Shown here: positions 1 through 8,815 of the stretch, one piece after another
How positions within the stretch are numbered: position 1 is the first letter of the stretch
Layout: every line of letters begins with the position of its first letter
Position numbers and translations under genes: made by a program
Source of the DNA: Terriglobia bacterium
Lineage (GTDB): Bacteria > Acidobacteriota > Terriglobia > Terriglobales > Acidobacteriaceae
Direction: 5' to 3'
Assembly (NCBI GenBank): GCA_020073645.1
Contig: JAIQET010000023.1
Coordinates: 1-56,889, forward strand
Length of the DNA stretch: 56,889 bases
The notes under the pieces: generated by a model
Database searches by the model: none
The model's input: only the letters and a program-made list of their open reading frames with translations
Told to the model about the DNA's origin: nothing

Positions 1-786
1 GGCTGCTTTGGCCTGACCGAGCCCGACTTCGGCTCCAACCCCGGCGGGATGCGCACGCGTGCGCGCAAAGTGGGCAAAGAATACGTCCTCAACGGGGAGA
101 AGATGTGGATCACCTCGGGCTCGATCGCGGATGTCGCCGTCATCTGGGCCAAGGTGGAGGGCGAAAACGACAATGTTCGCGGCTTCCTGGTGGAGACCAA
201 TCGCCCCGGCTTCAAGGCCGAGGACATTCACGGCAAATGGTCGCTGCGGGCGTCGGTCACTTCGGGGCTGTCGCTGCAAGACGTACGGGTTCCGGAATCT
301 AACTTGTTGCCGGGATCGTCTGGACTTAAGTCCCCGCTGAAGTGCCTGAACCAGGCGCGTTACGGCATTGCCTGGGGCGGCGTGGGTGCGGCCATGGCGT
401 GCTACGACTGCGCGCTGCAATACTCCCAATTGCGCAAGCAATTTCGCGATCAGCCCATCGCGTCGCATCAGTTGGTGCAGGAAAAGCTGGCGTGGATGAT
501 CACCGAGATCACCAAGGCTCAGTTGCTGGTGCTTCAGGTCGGGCGGTTGAAAGATCAGGACAAAGCCGAGCACTACCATATCTCCATGGCGAAGAGAAAC
601 AACGTGTGGGTGGCGCTGGAGTGCGCGCGCCTGTCACGCGACATTCTGGGGGCCAACGGCGTGGCTGATGATTACCCCATCATGCGCCACATGATGAACC
701 TGGAGTCGGTGAAGACCTACGAGGGAACGCAGGATATCCACACCCTGATCATCGGGAAGCAGATCACCGGGGTGGACGCGATCTGA
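1..786 (+). CDS. gcdH: Glutaryl-CoA dehydrogenase, 3' part (acyl-CoA dehydrogenase family)
   Basis: The frame is open from the first base, so the gene starts upstream; 261 residues remain of a family protein of about 390, so roughly the first 130 are missing. The first visible residues, GCFGLTEPDFGSNPGGM, are the conserved acyl-CoA dehydrogenase loop in its glutaryl-CoA dehydrogenase form. Near the C-terminus TYEGTQDIHTLIIGKQITG carries the expected catalytic glutamate (about residue 241 of the fragment) and the flavin-contacting tail. Known family role: FAD-dependent oxidative decarboxylation of glutaryl-CoA to crotonyl-CoA in lysine, tryptophan or benzoate breakdown, passing electrons to ETF. 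The next gene starts 26 bp downstream on the same strand but is a secreted hydrolase with no obvious pathway link. Another short-chain acyl-CoA dehydrogenase is possible but less likely. Confidence 0.88.
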   Translation, partial: GCFGLTEPDFGSNPGGMRTRARKVGKEYVLNGEKMWITSGSIADVAVIWAKVEGENDNVRGFLVETNRPGFKAEDIHGKWSLRASVTSGLSLQDVRVPESNLLPGSSGLKSPLKCLNQARYGIAWGGVGAAMACYDCALQYSQLRKQFRDQPIASHQLVQEKLAWMITEITKAQLLVLQVGRLKDQDKAEHYHISMAKRNNVWVALECARLSRDILGANGVADDYPIMRHMMNLESVKTYEGTQDIHTLIIGKQITGVDAI

Positions 787-812
787 GGGGTGTCCGCCAA
801 ACGAGGTCCGCG

Positions 813-1895
813 ATGAAGCGCTTTTGTTGGCTTATCCTCCTGTTCGCCGCCTGTCTTTTTGCCCATGCCCAAACCGAAATCGGCGAACTCAACCACGCCC
901 AGTTCCGCATTGATGTTCCGGAGCAGTGGAACCACGGCCTGGTCGTGTATTTTCACGGCTACACTCCCGATCCCGTGACTTACCAGCAAGAACCGCTTAA
1001 GCCGGAACTCGCAGTTTTTGTGAAGGCGGGTTATGCATTGGTGCAGTCCGGATACTCCAAGGGCGGATGGGCGGTGGAGCAGGCGGTTCCAGAAACAGAA
1101 GCCCTGCGACAGTACTTCATCAAGAAATACGGAGCGCCTAAGGAAACTTATGTGACCGGGCACTCGATGGGCGGCCTGCTTACGATGATGTCCATCGAAG
1201 AGTCGCCGGATTCCTACGACGGCGGCCTGGCTCTCTGTGGAGCGCTCGCCGACACCGCAGAAATGATGCAGCGCTACGCTTTCGACGGCCGGGTCATGTT
1301 CGACTACTATTTCCCCAGCGCACTTCCCTCTCCCGTGAGGGTTCCAGCCGATTTCAAGATGGATGATGCCTTAAGCAAGCGCATTCAGGGCGAGTTGGAT
1401 CGCAAACCTCAGGCCGCTGCTACGCTGCGCCGCATCCTGGGCGCTCACAGCAATCAGGACCTCGCTGCAGGGTTGGTGTTCGCCACCTATATCCTGAAAG
1501 ACGCGCAACAGCGGGCCGAGGGCAATCCTTTTGATAATCGCAACACCATCTACGCCGGCACTGCCAACGACAATGCGCTCAACGACGGAGTCCGCCGCTA
1601 CGCCGCCGATCCCGGGGCGCTCAATTACCTGCAGCGCTATTACACTCCCAGCGGCCGCCTCACCCGTCCGCTGCTGGCCATCCACACCACCTACGATCCC
1701 GTCGTTCCACCCCCGATCCTGGAGGCGTATTCGCTGCTCACTCGCCAGCGCGGAAGTGCGAAGCTGTTCGTGCAGCAATACGTGAAGCATGACGGCCATT
1801 GCAACATCAAGCCGGAAGAAATTGACCGCGGTTTCTCGGAGCTACGCCGCTGGCAAAAAACCGGCGAGCGGCCGAGTCCGGGTGGACTCCACTAA
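813..1895 (+). CDS. Secreted alpha/beta hydrolase
   Basis: A 360-residue protein with a clear signal peptide (KRFCWLILLFAACLFAHAQ, residues 2-20), so it acts outside the cytoplasm. The nucleophile elbow GHSMGG lies near residue 117, after a YFHGY oxyanion-type strand near residue 48. A late TTYDPVVPP stretch (Asp) and a HDGHCN stretch (His, near residue 327) supply the rest of a Ser-Asp-His triad. This is the general fold of prolyl-oligopeptidase-like and esterase enzymes; the substrate cannot be read from sequence. The ATG follows the dehydrogenase by 26 bp, and GAGGTCCGCG upstream is a possible but weak ribosome site. Confidence 0.8.
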   Translation: MKRFCWLILLFAACLFAHAQTEIGELNHAQFRIDVPEQWNHGLVVYFHGYTPDPVTYQQEPLKPELAVFVKAGYALVQSGYSKGGWAVEQAVPETEALRQYFIKKYGAPKETYVTGHSMGGLLTMMSIEESPDSYDGGLALCGALADTAEMMQRYAFDGRVMFDYYFPSALPSPVRVPADFKMDDALSKRIQGELDRKPQAAATLRRILGAHSNQDLAAGLVFATYILKDAQQRAEGNPFDNRNTIYAGTANDNALNDGVRRYAADPGALNYLQRYYTPSGRLTRPLLAIHTTYDPVVPPPILEAYSLLTRQRGSAKLFVQQYVKHDGHCNIKPEEIDRGFSELRRWQKTGERPSPGGLH

Positions 1896-1995
1896 GCCGC
1901 TCGTCTCCGGACCTAGCGTTGGGCCCGGTCTTGCCGGCGAACTACTGGGGGAGGGTTGTTCGCCGCACTGTGTCATGGAGCGTGCCCTCGACAGC

Positions 1996-3513
1996 TCAGT
2001 TACTGCTGTTGATGCTGCTCGCTACCATGGCGAAGTGCAACGTCGTGCCAGGAGGAACGTTATCAGTCGGATCGGTGCAGAACAGGAAACCCCGCACACT
2101 TAGGTTCATTCCGTTCTGGATCCCGGCCGTGGCCTGCGTTGTGTACCGCTGGTACACGTGTACGGTTCCGGTGCCTGCGTTTATGATGCCCAGATAAGAG
2201 CTGGGGGTGAGGACCAGATCGAACTCCGCCGTCCCCGAGTCTCCTGCCTGGTAGTTCTGCACCGTTCCCTGCAAGGTTTGGCGGAGTAGTTCCACCATGT
2301 AAGGCTGGGCCTGGGCCGGATTCCCTGCGTAGTCCGGTTGCAGCGCAAAATCACTATCGATCTCGATGCGCTGACCGGCGGCGATATGGCTCTCATCAAA
2401 CAGTACCGGGAGGCCGCCCATGTCCTCGTTCCCGAGATGGATGCCGTAGCCAGTGCTGCCATCCACGGCGATGCTGAGGGTAGCTCCCACCAAGGCCGAG
2501 GTCATGCTCGCCCCAATGCCATCCTCCGCCACCAGGTTCAGCAAGCCCGACGGATTATTGCCCGCCAGCGTGCCTTCCACTTCTACTCCCGTGTCAGGGA
2601 ACAGGGCTCCAACTGCGCTCGCGTACAGCGTGCCATCGGTCAGGGCCCGGCCCTCAACTTCCACCAGCATGCCATTCACCGTGTCTGGAGTAGCATTGTC
2701 GAACATGGTGTTGCTGTCGATGTGCAGTACCAGGATCGATCCCGACTGCCCCACTTGCAGGCTGAGCTGATCGCTCGCAGCCCAAACTACCTGGCCCACA
2801 AGGCGCTCGACCTGGCCGGTGTTGGAGGCTAACATCGCCTGTTTCTTCGGCCCGGCATGGATCCCCGACGGCGCGGGTCCGGGTGAACTCGCGATGTCGC
2901 TCTGCCTCGCACTAAGCACCGGAGGATTCAGGGTCACCAGGTTGTTCACCGGATCCAGCTGAACGGTTTGGTTGACATCAACATCAATGGTCAGCATTGT
3001 CGGGATTTCGCCCACCGTGGCCGCCGGATTGAGCGTCAGCAGGCTGGTCAGATCCGGCGAAGCGACGTCCTTGGTCCGGACTGCGCCATTCGCATCCAGA
3101 TACGTGACTCGCGCCCCGCTCACCACCATCTCCAACTGGTCGTAGGTGTCCGGAGCCACATCCGGAAGCGCGACCGGTACAAATGCATCTTCCACCCGCG
3201 TGAATTCCAGGTCGCTGGCACCGGGCAGCAGGTCTGCCGCCGCGGTCGAGTTCTTCAGCTTGATTGAGGTCACGCTGAGCCGGAAGGTGAGGATGCGATC
3301 GGTGGGCTCGGCGCCCACCCAGACCTGCACCGGGGTCGTCGCAGGCGCACTGAACAACACGCTCCCGCCGCCGTTGCCGCCGTTGTTGGCCTGGCTCGCC
3401 CCGGCGCCACCGCAGCCGGTGCTCAGAAGAAGCAACCCCATAAGTAAGGCTACTGTCAGGAAAGTAGCGCTCAGACCTTGCATGTTGTACCGATGATTGT
3501 TGGTGAACCACAT
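1996..3513 (-). CDS. DUF4382/DUF5666-like lipoprotein
   Basis: A 505-residue lipoprotein. I place the start at the ATG at 3513 because GGGAGGA sits 7 bases before it; an upstream ATG at 3531 lies inside that ribosome site's neighbourhood and is less likely. A hydrophobic segment ends in the lipobox LSTGC, followed by a Gly/Asn-rich linker. The region after it (VQVWVGAEPTDRILTFRLSV and on to about residue 190) resembles DUF4382, a predicted beta-sandwich seen in surface lipoproteins. The C-terminal half contains repeated beta units of the OB-like DUF5666 type (for example VEVEGTLAG, IEIDSDF). No catalytic motif is visible. It probably sits on the periplasmic or outer face of the envelope. Family names are from memory of sequence patterns. 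Confidence 0.72.
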   Translation of the reverse strand: MWFTNNHRYNMQGLSATFLTVALLMGLLLLSTGCGGAGASQANNGGNGGGSVLFSAPATTPVQVWVGAEPTDRILTFRLSVTSIKLKNSTAAADLLPGASDLEFTRVEDAFVPVALPDVAPDTYDQLEMVVSGARVTYLDANGAVRTKDVASPDLTSLLTLNPAATVGEIPTMLTIDVDVNQTVQLDPVNNLVTLNPPVLSARQSDIASSPGPAPSGIHAGPKKQAMLASNTGQVERLVGQVVWAASDQLSLQVGQSGSILVLHIDSNTMFDNATPDTVNGMLVEVEGRALTDGTLYASAVGALFPDTGVEVEGTLAGNNPSGLLNLVAEDGIGASMTSALVGATLSIAVDGSTGYGIHLGNEDMGGLPVLFDESHIAAGQRIEIDSDFALQPDYAGNPAQAQPYMVELLRQTLQGTVQNYQAGDSGTAEFDLVLTPSSYLGIINAGTGTVHVYQRYTTQATAGIQNGMNLSVRGFLFCTDPTDNVPPGTTLHFAMVASSINSSN

Positions 3514-3764
3514 AACTTTGTCCTCCCGCATAGCCTCGCAGATACCCGCACGGAGCCCGTGTGACCGGCATCACAAGCCGACATCGGAAGTAAGTAATGG
3601 GACAAATGCCACGAAGGTAACGGTACGGCCGGTGCACATGGGAAAACGCCCGAATCGGAAAAAGACCGGGCAGGCGAGAAAAGACAACAGTTGCCGGCGC
3701 GTGACTTACTAAGTGGCAGTACCGCCCCGCAAGGAGATGCAGATGGCGGCGTCTGTACCGCGCT

Positions 3765-4163
3765 CTACCGGTAGAGTTCCTCCAGCAGGGCGTAGGCCCG
3801 CCGCAGGTGGGGAATCACAATGCTGCCGCCCACTACCAGCGCCACATTCAGCGCTTCCTCCTGCTCAGGCCGCGTCACTCCCAGCCGGTAGGACTGGATG
3901 ATGTGGTAGTGGATACAGTCATCGCAGCGCAGCCCGGCCGAGACAACCAGTCCCATCAGCTCTTTGTACTTCGCCGGGATGGCGCCTTCCAGGTAGGTGT
4001 TGTGATCAATGTTATAGAAGCGCTTGACCAGAAAGTTATCGGCCCTGTCGACGTTGGCATTCAGGCTCGCGCGGGTTTCGAGGAAGCGCCGCGCCAGGTC
4101 GCTCTTTTCGGCGACCTGCTTTTCAGTGAGTAAGTAGGTGGGTTCCTTGCGCTCGTTAGTCAT
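3765..4163 (-). CDS. Carboxymuconolactone decarboxylase/AhpD-like protein
   Basis: A 132-residue all-helical protein with the AhpD-type redox motif CDDC in GLRCDDCIHYHI (about residues 79-90), followed by a helix ending in a typical EEALNVALVVGGSIVIPHLRRA-type segment. Family members use the CxxC pair and nearby His for disulfide reduction, or keep the fold for decarboxylation; here the cysteine pair favours a thiol peroxidase-type role. The N-terminal 50 residues are longer than in minimal AhpD proteins. It lies alone between a lipoprotein gene (same strand) and glpX (divergent). The start has no strong ribosome site. Confidence 0.82.
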   Translation of the reverse strand: MTNERKEPTYLLTEKQVAEKSDLARRFLETRASLNANVDRADNFLVKRFYNIDHNTYLEGAIPAKYKELMGLVVSAGLRCDDCIHYHIIQSYRLGVTRPEQEEALNVALVVGGSIVIPHLRRAYALLEELYR

Positions 4164-4522
4164 ACCGAAAAGGGTACCAGAAGCCTGACGTCAGACCTTG
4201 GACCTTGGCAACGCCCACGCGGGGACAACCGCCCCGGCTGTCCAGCCAGCGAGGCGGGCCAATCCCGCGAAACCCCGACCTTGCCCTGAGCGGGGCAGAA
4301 GGCGCTGTCCAGCCCGTGTGGAGACCTTGGGGGACCGGGGGGAAACGGCCCCTTTGTTTTCAGAGACCACATAGGAGGAGGGGGTAACCCAAGCGTCAAA
4401 TGCACCGGAAAGGGTGCGACCGGTCCTGGCCTGACACTCGCATAGACAGGCGGCTGTCCCCGCGGCTTCCCCTTTTCCCCGGCTTCGGTTTATAGTTCAA
4501 TCCGGTTTTTTCGGAGGCCCTT
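4164..4522. other. Intergenic region upstream of glpX with inverted repeat
   Basis: About 360 bases without a convincing gene between two divergent genes. It is very GC-rich until the last 40 bases. Visible structure: a 16-base arm at 4218-4233 is complementary at 15 of 16 positions to 4449-4464, enclosing about 215 bases; the left arm also overlaps a local hairpin (GGACA at 4223 region with TGTCC at 4239 region). I compared it by eye with RNase P, tmRNA and SRP RNA signatures and saw none. A GGAGG ribosome site for glpX ends the region. Confidence 0.45.
4218..4464. repeat. Long-range inverted repeat, 16-bp arms
   Basis: Left arm 4218-4233 reads CGCGGGGACAACCGCC and right arm 4449-4464 reads GGCGGCTGTCCCCGCG. 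They pair at 15 of 16 positions. The arms could close a structured RNA of about 247 nt in the glpX leader, or be two inverted copies of a GC-hairpin repeat. Nothing in the sequence decides between these. Confidence 0.5.
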
Positions 4523-5557
4523 ATGTCTACCCAGACCCGAGCGGAAGCAAAAGCCAAGAGTTTCGGTGAAAACCTGGAGAGCGATCTGGCCCTGGAATTC
4601 TTGCGCGTGGTGGAGAATGCCGCCATCGCGTCGGCCCACACCATGGGCCAGGGCGACCGCAAGTTTGCCGACCACGTCGCTACCGAAGCCATGCGTCACA
4701 CCATGGACACCGTGCCCATGCACGGCACCATCGTGATTGGCGAGGGCGAGCGCGACGAGGCGCCCATGCTCTACATCGGTGAGAAAGTCGGCGGCGAGTT
4801 TCCAGACGGCCAAGCCGTTCCCGAGGTGGACATTGCTGTGGATCCGCTGGAAGGCACCAACCTGTGCGCCACTGGAGCACCTGGGGCGATCACTGTGCTG
4901 GCCGCCTCGGAAAAAGGCGGCCTGCTGAACGCTCCCGACTGTTACATGGAAAAGATTGTCGTCGGGCCATCGTGCAAGGGCGCGGTGGAGATGGACGCAC
5001 CCGTGGCCGACAACCTGAAGAATATCGCCAAGCGCATGGGCCGCGACGTCGAGGACCTGGTGGTGATCGTGCTCGACCGTCCGCGCCACGAAAAGCTTAT
5101 CGCCGACATTCGCGCGGCCGGAGCGCGCATCAAGCTGATTGGCGATGGCGACCTTTCGGCGGGTATCGCTTCTGCCGTTATCGGCACAGGGGTACACGCG
5201 GTCATGGGTTCGGGAGGGGCGCCCGAAGGCGTCATCACCGCAGCGGCTATCCGCTGTCTCAACGGCTACATGCTGGGACGGCTGGTCATCAATAAGCCGG
5301 AACTGGAAGAGCGCATCGCCCGCATGGGGATCAAGGACGGCAAGAAAATCTACGAGGCCGAAGACCTGGCGCCCGGCAAACAGCTCATCTTCGCCGCCAC
5401 CGGCGTGACCGACGGGGCGCTGATGCGCGGGGTGCGCTTCTTCGGCGAAGGCACCCGGACGTCCTCGGTGATCATGACCCTGCGCACCGGCAAAGTGCGG
5501 TTTATCGACAGCATCCACCTGGAGAAGGGTCCGGATGTGAAGGTGAGGTTCGCGTAA
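4523..5557 (+). CDS. glpX: Fructose-1,6-bisphosphatase class II
   Basis: A 344-residue GlpX-type phosphatase, which hydrolyses fructose-1,6-bisphosphate to fructose-6-phosphate in gluconeogenesis (and sedoheptulose-1,7-bisphosphate in some lineages) in the cytoplasm with divalent metal. Metal-binding motifs typical of class II are present: GEGERDE (residues 73-79), DPLEGT (107-112) and the late GSGGAPEGV. Full length agrees with the family (about 320-345). The ATG at 4523 follows TCGGAGGCCCTT, a good ribosome site. It stands alone; the next gene downstream is a secreted protein preceded by short word repeats. Confidence 0.95.
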   Translation: MSTQTRAEAKAKSFGENLESDLALEFLRVVENAAIASAHTMGQGDRKFADHVATEAMRHTMDTVPMHGTIVIGEGERDEAPMLYIGEKVGGEFPDGQAVPEVDIAVDPLEGTNLCATGAPGAITVLAASEKGGLLNAPDCYMEKIVVGPSCKGAVEMDAPVADNLKNIAKRMGRDVEDLVVIVLDRPRHEKLIADIRAAGARIKLIGDGDLSAGIASAVIGTGVHAVMGSGGAPEGVITAAAIRCLNGYMLGRLVINKPELEERIARMGIKDGKKIYEAEDLAPGKQLIFAATGVTDGALMRGVRFFGEGTRTSSVIMTLRTGKVRFIDSIHLEKGPDVKVRFA

Positions 5558-5562
5558 GGGCA

Positions 5563-5599
5563 GTCGCTGGTCGTTAGTCGTTGGTCGCTGGTTTGGTTG
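5563..5599 (+). repeat. GT-rich tandem word repeat after glpX
   Basis: Immediately after the glpX stop the sequence consists of imperfect copies of a 7-base word (GTCGCTG, GTCGTTA, GTCGTTG, GTCGCTG). Similar low-complexity islands with other words follow several stop codons in this window. Confidence 0.55.
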
Positions 5600-5628
5600 A
5601 CAGAGAAGGTAATATCCCGGGATCTCCC

Positions 5629-6156
5629 ATGCTGCGAATTGCTCCTGCGCTCTGCTGGATCGTCCTGGTCACCGCGCTGGCCCTATCGGCCGAGAACCCA
5701 AAGACTCCCGATCCCTGGGCGCCATGGCGGTTTCTGGTGGGTGAATGGGTTGGGGAAGGAGGCGGGGGACCCGGCCAAGGTACCGGTGGTTTCTCGTTCC
5801 AATTCGATCTTGGGGAAAACATTCTGGTGCGCAAGAACTACGCTGACTATCCACCTGCCAACGGCAAGCCTGCGTACCATCACGACGATTTGACCATCCT
5901 CTACCTGGAGAATGGCGCAATGAAAGCCATATTCTTCGACGGCGAGGGACACGTGATTCATTACACTGCCACGGCTTCACTCGACGGGAAGACGCTCACG
6001 TGGTTGAGCGAGGCTGTGTCGGGGACGCCGCGCTATCGCTTCACCTATCAGAAAACCGGCGCTGATACTCTGGGCCTGAAGTTTGAGATTGCGCCGCCCG
6101 ACAAACCGGAGGCGTTCGCTGCCTATATTACGGCGAGCGCCCGGCGAAAAAAGTGA
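5629..6156 (+). CDS. Small secreted lipocalin-like protein
   Basis: The real start is the ATG at 5629, giving 175 residues with a signal peptide (LRIAPALCWIVLVTALALSA). The mature part begins with PWRFLVGEWVGEG, a Gly-Trp pattern typical of small calycin-like beta barrels such as DUF1579-type proteins, and continues as alternating beta strands (ILVRKNYADY, GHVIHYTATAS, RYRFTYQKTG). These proteins bind small ligands or act as structural barrels; no catalytic residues are visible. Upstream frame extension to 5581 would run into the word repeats and is unlikely. No ribosome site stronger than GAGAAGG is seen. Confidence 0.68.
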   Translation: MLRIAPALCWIVLVTALALSAENPKTPDPWAPWRFLVGEWVGEGGGGPGQGTGGFSFQFDLGENILVRKNYADYPPANGKPAYHHDDLTILYLENGAMKAIFFDGEGHVIHYTATASLDGKTLTWLSEAVSGTPRYRFTYQKTGADTLGLKFEIAPPDKPEAFAAYITASARRKK

Positions 6157-6173
6157 TTTGTGGAATCTGCCGC

Positions 6174-7373
6174 TCAATAGCTGCCCGGGGTCGGCGGCCA
6201 ATCCTGGGAGAAGCCGGGGAACAGGTTCACGGTCTTTACCGCTCGCTTGATGCCGTCGTGCACGACGATGGTGTGGGGCTTGCGGTCAGCCCCGTATCCT
6301 TCCCACAGCGATACGCCGGCCCAGGCGCCGTCCTTTCGCAGTACGTAGTAGGTCATGTCCATGAAGCGCAGGCGGTCCAGATCGTTGTCGTAGGCATGGG
6401 CGATGCGTTTGAGCGCATCCGTCCCGGCTTCGAGCGGCGACATGCCATGGCGCATGTTTTCGATGATGGTGTGGGCGCCGACCACCTTGATATTCTCTTC
6501 CCCGCTACCCGTGGCGCCGGCCGAGCCCACGTCCGGGTCGGAGTAGCAGCCTGCGCCGATGATGGGAGAGTCGCCCACGCGGCCCGGGACCTTCCACGCC
6601 AGCCCGCTGGTGGTGGTACAACCGGAGATTTCGCCCTTCTCGTTCAATGCGGAGCAGTGGATGGTGCCGGTAGGTGGGAACAGCACTTTGTGGATGGCGT
6701 CGCGCCGCATCTCCGGGGGGATCCCGATCTCCGCGGCCACTACATCCATACGTTGCATTCGTAACTGCCATTCTCCGACCCGCGGTGGGGCCTCGAAACG
6801 CTTCTTCCAGTTGGGATCGGCCAGTCCGGGTCCCCACCAGTCGGAATGCGTCTCCTTGTAGAGCAGCCAGACTTTGCGCGAGTGCTCGGTCAGCAGATCC
6901 TCGCGGGGAAAGCCCTGGGCTACGGCGAAGCGTTCGGCGCCTTCGCCCACCAGCATGACGTGTCCACTGTGCTCCATGACGGCCTTGGCCACCAGCGAGA
7001 CGTTCTTGATGTTGCGGACGCCGCCGACGGAGCCGGCGCGCCGCGTGGGCCCGTGCATGCAGCAGGCATCGAGTTCGACCACGCCGTCCTCGTTGGGCAG
7101 GCCGCCGAGGCCGACGCTGTCGTCATGGGGATCGTCTTCCGGGCCGCGCACCACGCGCAGTGCGGCATCCAGTGTGTCGGCGCCGCCACGCAGCATGTTG
7201 AAGGCCTCGTCGATATAGTTGTAGCCATTATGGGCGGTGATGATGGTGGGCCGCTTGCCGGCTGGGTTTGCCGCGGTTCTGGATGACTGTTCGTTGGTTT
7301 CCTGGCCCCGCAGTCCAAGGGACAGCGAGCCGACCACCGCAGTGGTAAGAAATTCGCGGCGCGAGAAACTCAT
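6174..7373 (-). CDS. N(4)-(beta-N-acetylglucosaminyl)-L-asparaginase, Tat-exported
   Basis: The start at 7373 is fixed by CAGGAGGGTGGC just before the ATG, giving 399 residues. Residues 2-20 include SRREFLT, a twin-arginine signal, so the enzyme is predicted to be exported folded. It belongs to the Ntn-hydrolase glycosylasparaginases, which cleave the GlcNAc-Asn bond of N-glycan remnants or act as asparaginases after self-cleavage. The substrate region GRVGDSPIIGAG is conserved. The predicted autocleavage nucleophile is Thr237 in PPTGTIHCSAL; the residue before it is Gly, as in plant-type asparaginases, where classical glycosylasparaginases have HD-T. It faces the small secreted protein convergently, 17 bp apart. 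Confidence 0.87.
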   Translation of the reverse strand: MSFSRREFLTTAVVGSLSLGLRGQETNEQSSRTAANPAGKRPTIITAHNGYNYIDEAFNMLRGGADTLDAALRVVRGPEDDPHDDSVGLGGLPNEDGVVELDACCMHGPTRRAGSVGGVRNIKNVSLVAKAVMEHSGHVMLVGEGAERFAVAQGFPREDLLTEHSRKVWLLYKETHSDWWGPGLADPNWKKRFEAPPRVGEWQLRMQRMDVVAAEIGIPPEMRRDAIHKVLFPPTGTIHCSALNEKGEISGCTTTSGLAWKVPGRVGDSPIIGAGCYSDPDVGSAGATGSGEENIKVVGAHTIIENMRHGMSPLEAGTDALKRIAHAYDNDLDRLRFMDMTYYVLRKDGAWAGVSLWEGYGADRKPHTIVVHDGIKRAVKTVNLFPGFSQDWPPTPGSY

Positions 7374-7564
7374 GCCACCCTCCTGAGATGAATGCGCTGA
7401 AACGCCCGCCAGCATAGCATGAGCGGCTGTGTCTACTCCTGATTGACAGGGGTGGTTGGGGCCAGGAAGCGTGATCGTACGCCGAATCCCCTTCGACTTC
7501 GCTCAGGGCGGGCTTTCACCGGGCTGAAGCCACGGTTCAGGACGACGCCGAGAGAGCAAGGGGG

Positions 7565-7596
7565 GCAAGAAATAAGGCCCGCGGGGCGGGCCCTTC
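7565..7596 (-). terminator. Rho-independent terminator of the baeRF operon
   Basis: Read on the minus strand, a GC stem (AAGGGCCCGC, loop CCC, GCGGGCCTT, one bulged base) is followed by TTATTTCTT. It lies 17 bp after the baeRF stop codon, the expected place for the operon's terminator. Confidence 0.62.
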
Positions 7597-7612
7597 CAAT
7601 CCAAGTGCGAGC

Positions 7613-8788
7613 CTAAGCCACTGCGACGTTGCCCCTGGTCTGGTCGGCGCGGAAGCGCAACAGGGCGGCGATATTCCCCGCCTGGTCGAACTCGGCGTCG
7701 TCCTTCACATAGAGCAACTCGATGTCCAGCCGAATGGCGTTGGCAATAATGGCATCGCAGACGTCGTCCATCTCACGAGTCTCACGGCCACAGGCGGGAC
7801 AGAGGCGGACCATGTGGCAATCCAGATGACCGCAACCCGTGCACTCCACCGCATGGGCTTTGTAGCCATCGCCGATCAGCAGGGTTTGCACCTCCCCCAG
7901 TTCCAGCGAGCGCAACACCCGCCGCAGGCCGGTGACGCCGTGGTGGTTGCTCTTGGCCTGGTTGAGTACTTCGCGGACGAGGCTTAGCCGGCGCTGAGCG
8001 GTGGCCTCAAGCATGATCCGCGAGGCATGCTCTCGGATGTGGTCGTTGGTGGCGGTGGAGACATCGGTGGAGAAACGTCCCAGGAGCCGTTGCTTCACGT
8101 AGGGATGCAGGTGGGGCTCGAATTCGGGCCAGTGGTTGTCCTGGCAACCCAGGATGAGCTTCTCCCAGCCGCCTTTGTCGGCTTCGTCTTTGAGCCGCTG
8201 GGCGACGTACTTGAAGTGATGCAGGGCCTCATCGTCCACCCGGCGCTCGGCGTGGCCGGCATCGTATCCGTTAAAGCCGTCGCTACGGCCGCGCCGCGGC
8301 ACCGCATGGAAGAGTCCTTCGCGTTCTTTGAGCTCGTCCAGCCGGAAGTCGAACAAGCGCGCACGCTGCCGGCTGACCAACGCGACGGCCACGCGCGGCT
8401 GCGCGCCCAGCAGCAAAGCCAGCGGCTTCAGGTGGAAACGCCGGTTTACAAACAACTGCGTGCCCGGCAGTTGTGGCGGCAGGTCAAACTCGCGCCAGAA
8501 ATTGCGGCTGCCGCAGGCGAATACCGCTTTGGCCCGCGCCTGGTTGCCGTGCAGGCCTTCTGCCAAGGCCAGAATGCGGTGCAGATCGGCCCGCGCGGCG
8601 CTGTTTTTGCCGCCTTTCTCCGCCTCGCGCAGGGCGCCGCGCACCAGGTCCTTGGCCAGAATCGCCTCTTCCCGATGCGATTTGTTCTGTGGAGTCCGCG
8701 GCTGAAAATAGAAGCTCAGCGTGCAGCCGGGTTCGTCGTCGAAGTGGAATTGAGCCAGCTCACGGATACCTTCGCGGGTGATCATCAC
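7613..8788 (-). CDS. baeRF family (eRF1-like) protein
   Basis: A 391-residue member of the bacterial/archaeal eRF1-related group (baeRF; probably the family 10 type). The N-terminal part (to about 130) has the eRF1-like domain 1 layout; the middle (RVAVALVSRQRARLFDFRLD onward) is the Pelota/eRF1-like domain 2; the C-terminal part is an L7Ae-like domain ending in a zinc ribbon with ECTGCGHLDCH and CPACGR (about residues 314-337). The peptide-release GGQ tripeptide is absent; the matching loop reads RRGRSDGFNGYDAGH. Ribosome rescue or ribosome-associated signalling is therefore inferred, not peptide release as such. The first codon is GTG at 8788 and an ATG follows at once at 8785; CAGGAGAAATC serves both. 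It is the second gene of an operon, 27 bp after the HPF-sigma fusion. Confidence 0.78.
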   Translation of the reverse strand: MMITREGIRELAQFHFDDEPGCTLSFYFQPRTPQNKSHREEAILAKDLVRGALREAEKGGKNSAARADLHRILALAEGLHGNQARAKAVFACGSRNFWREFDLPPQLPGTQLFVNRRFHLKPLALLLGAQPRVAVALVSRQRARLFDFRLDELKEREGLFHAVPRRGRSDGFNGYDAGHAERRVDDEALHHFKYVAQRLKDEADKGGWEKLILGCQDNHWPEFEPHLHPYVKQRLLGRFSTDVSTATNDHIREHASRIMLEATAQRRLSLVREVLNQAKSNHHGVTGLRRVLRSLELGEVQTLLIGDGYKAHAVECTGCGHLDCHMVRLCPACGRETREMDDVCDAIIANAIRLDIELLYVKDDAEFDQAGNIAALLRFRADQTRGNVAVA

Positions 8789-8815
8789 GATTTCTCCTGA
8801 GTGCTGTAGTTCAAG

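Noticed and set aside
4164..4522. RNase P, tmRNA or SRP RNA gene
   Set aside because: None of the conserved core sequences of these RNAs is present on either strand, though the region is structured.
4490..5518. 342-codon open frame antisense to glpX
   Set aside because: It mirrors glpX codon by codon in a GC-rich gene, starts without a ribosome site and its translation (many His, Gly, Asp) has no protein-family character.
7495..7530. CTTCGACTTCGCTCAGGGC segment as a repeat element
   Set aside because: It can form a weak hairpin, but no second clear copy was found in the window, so I did not call it.
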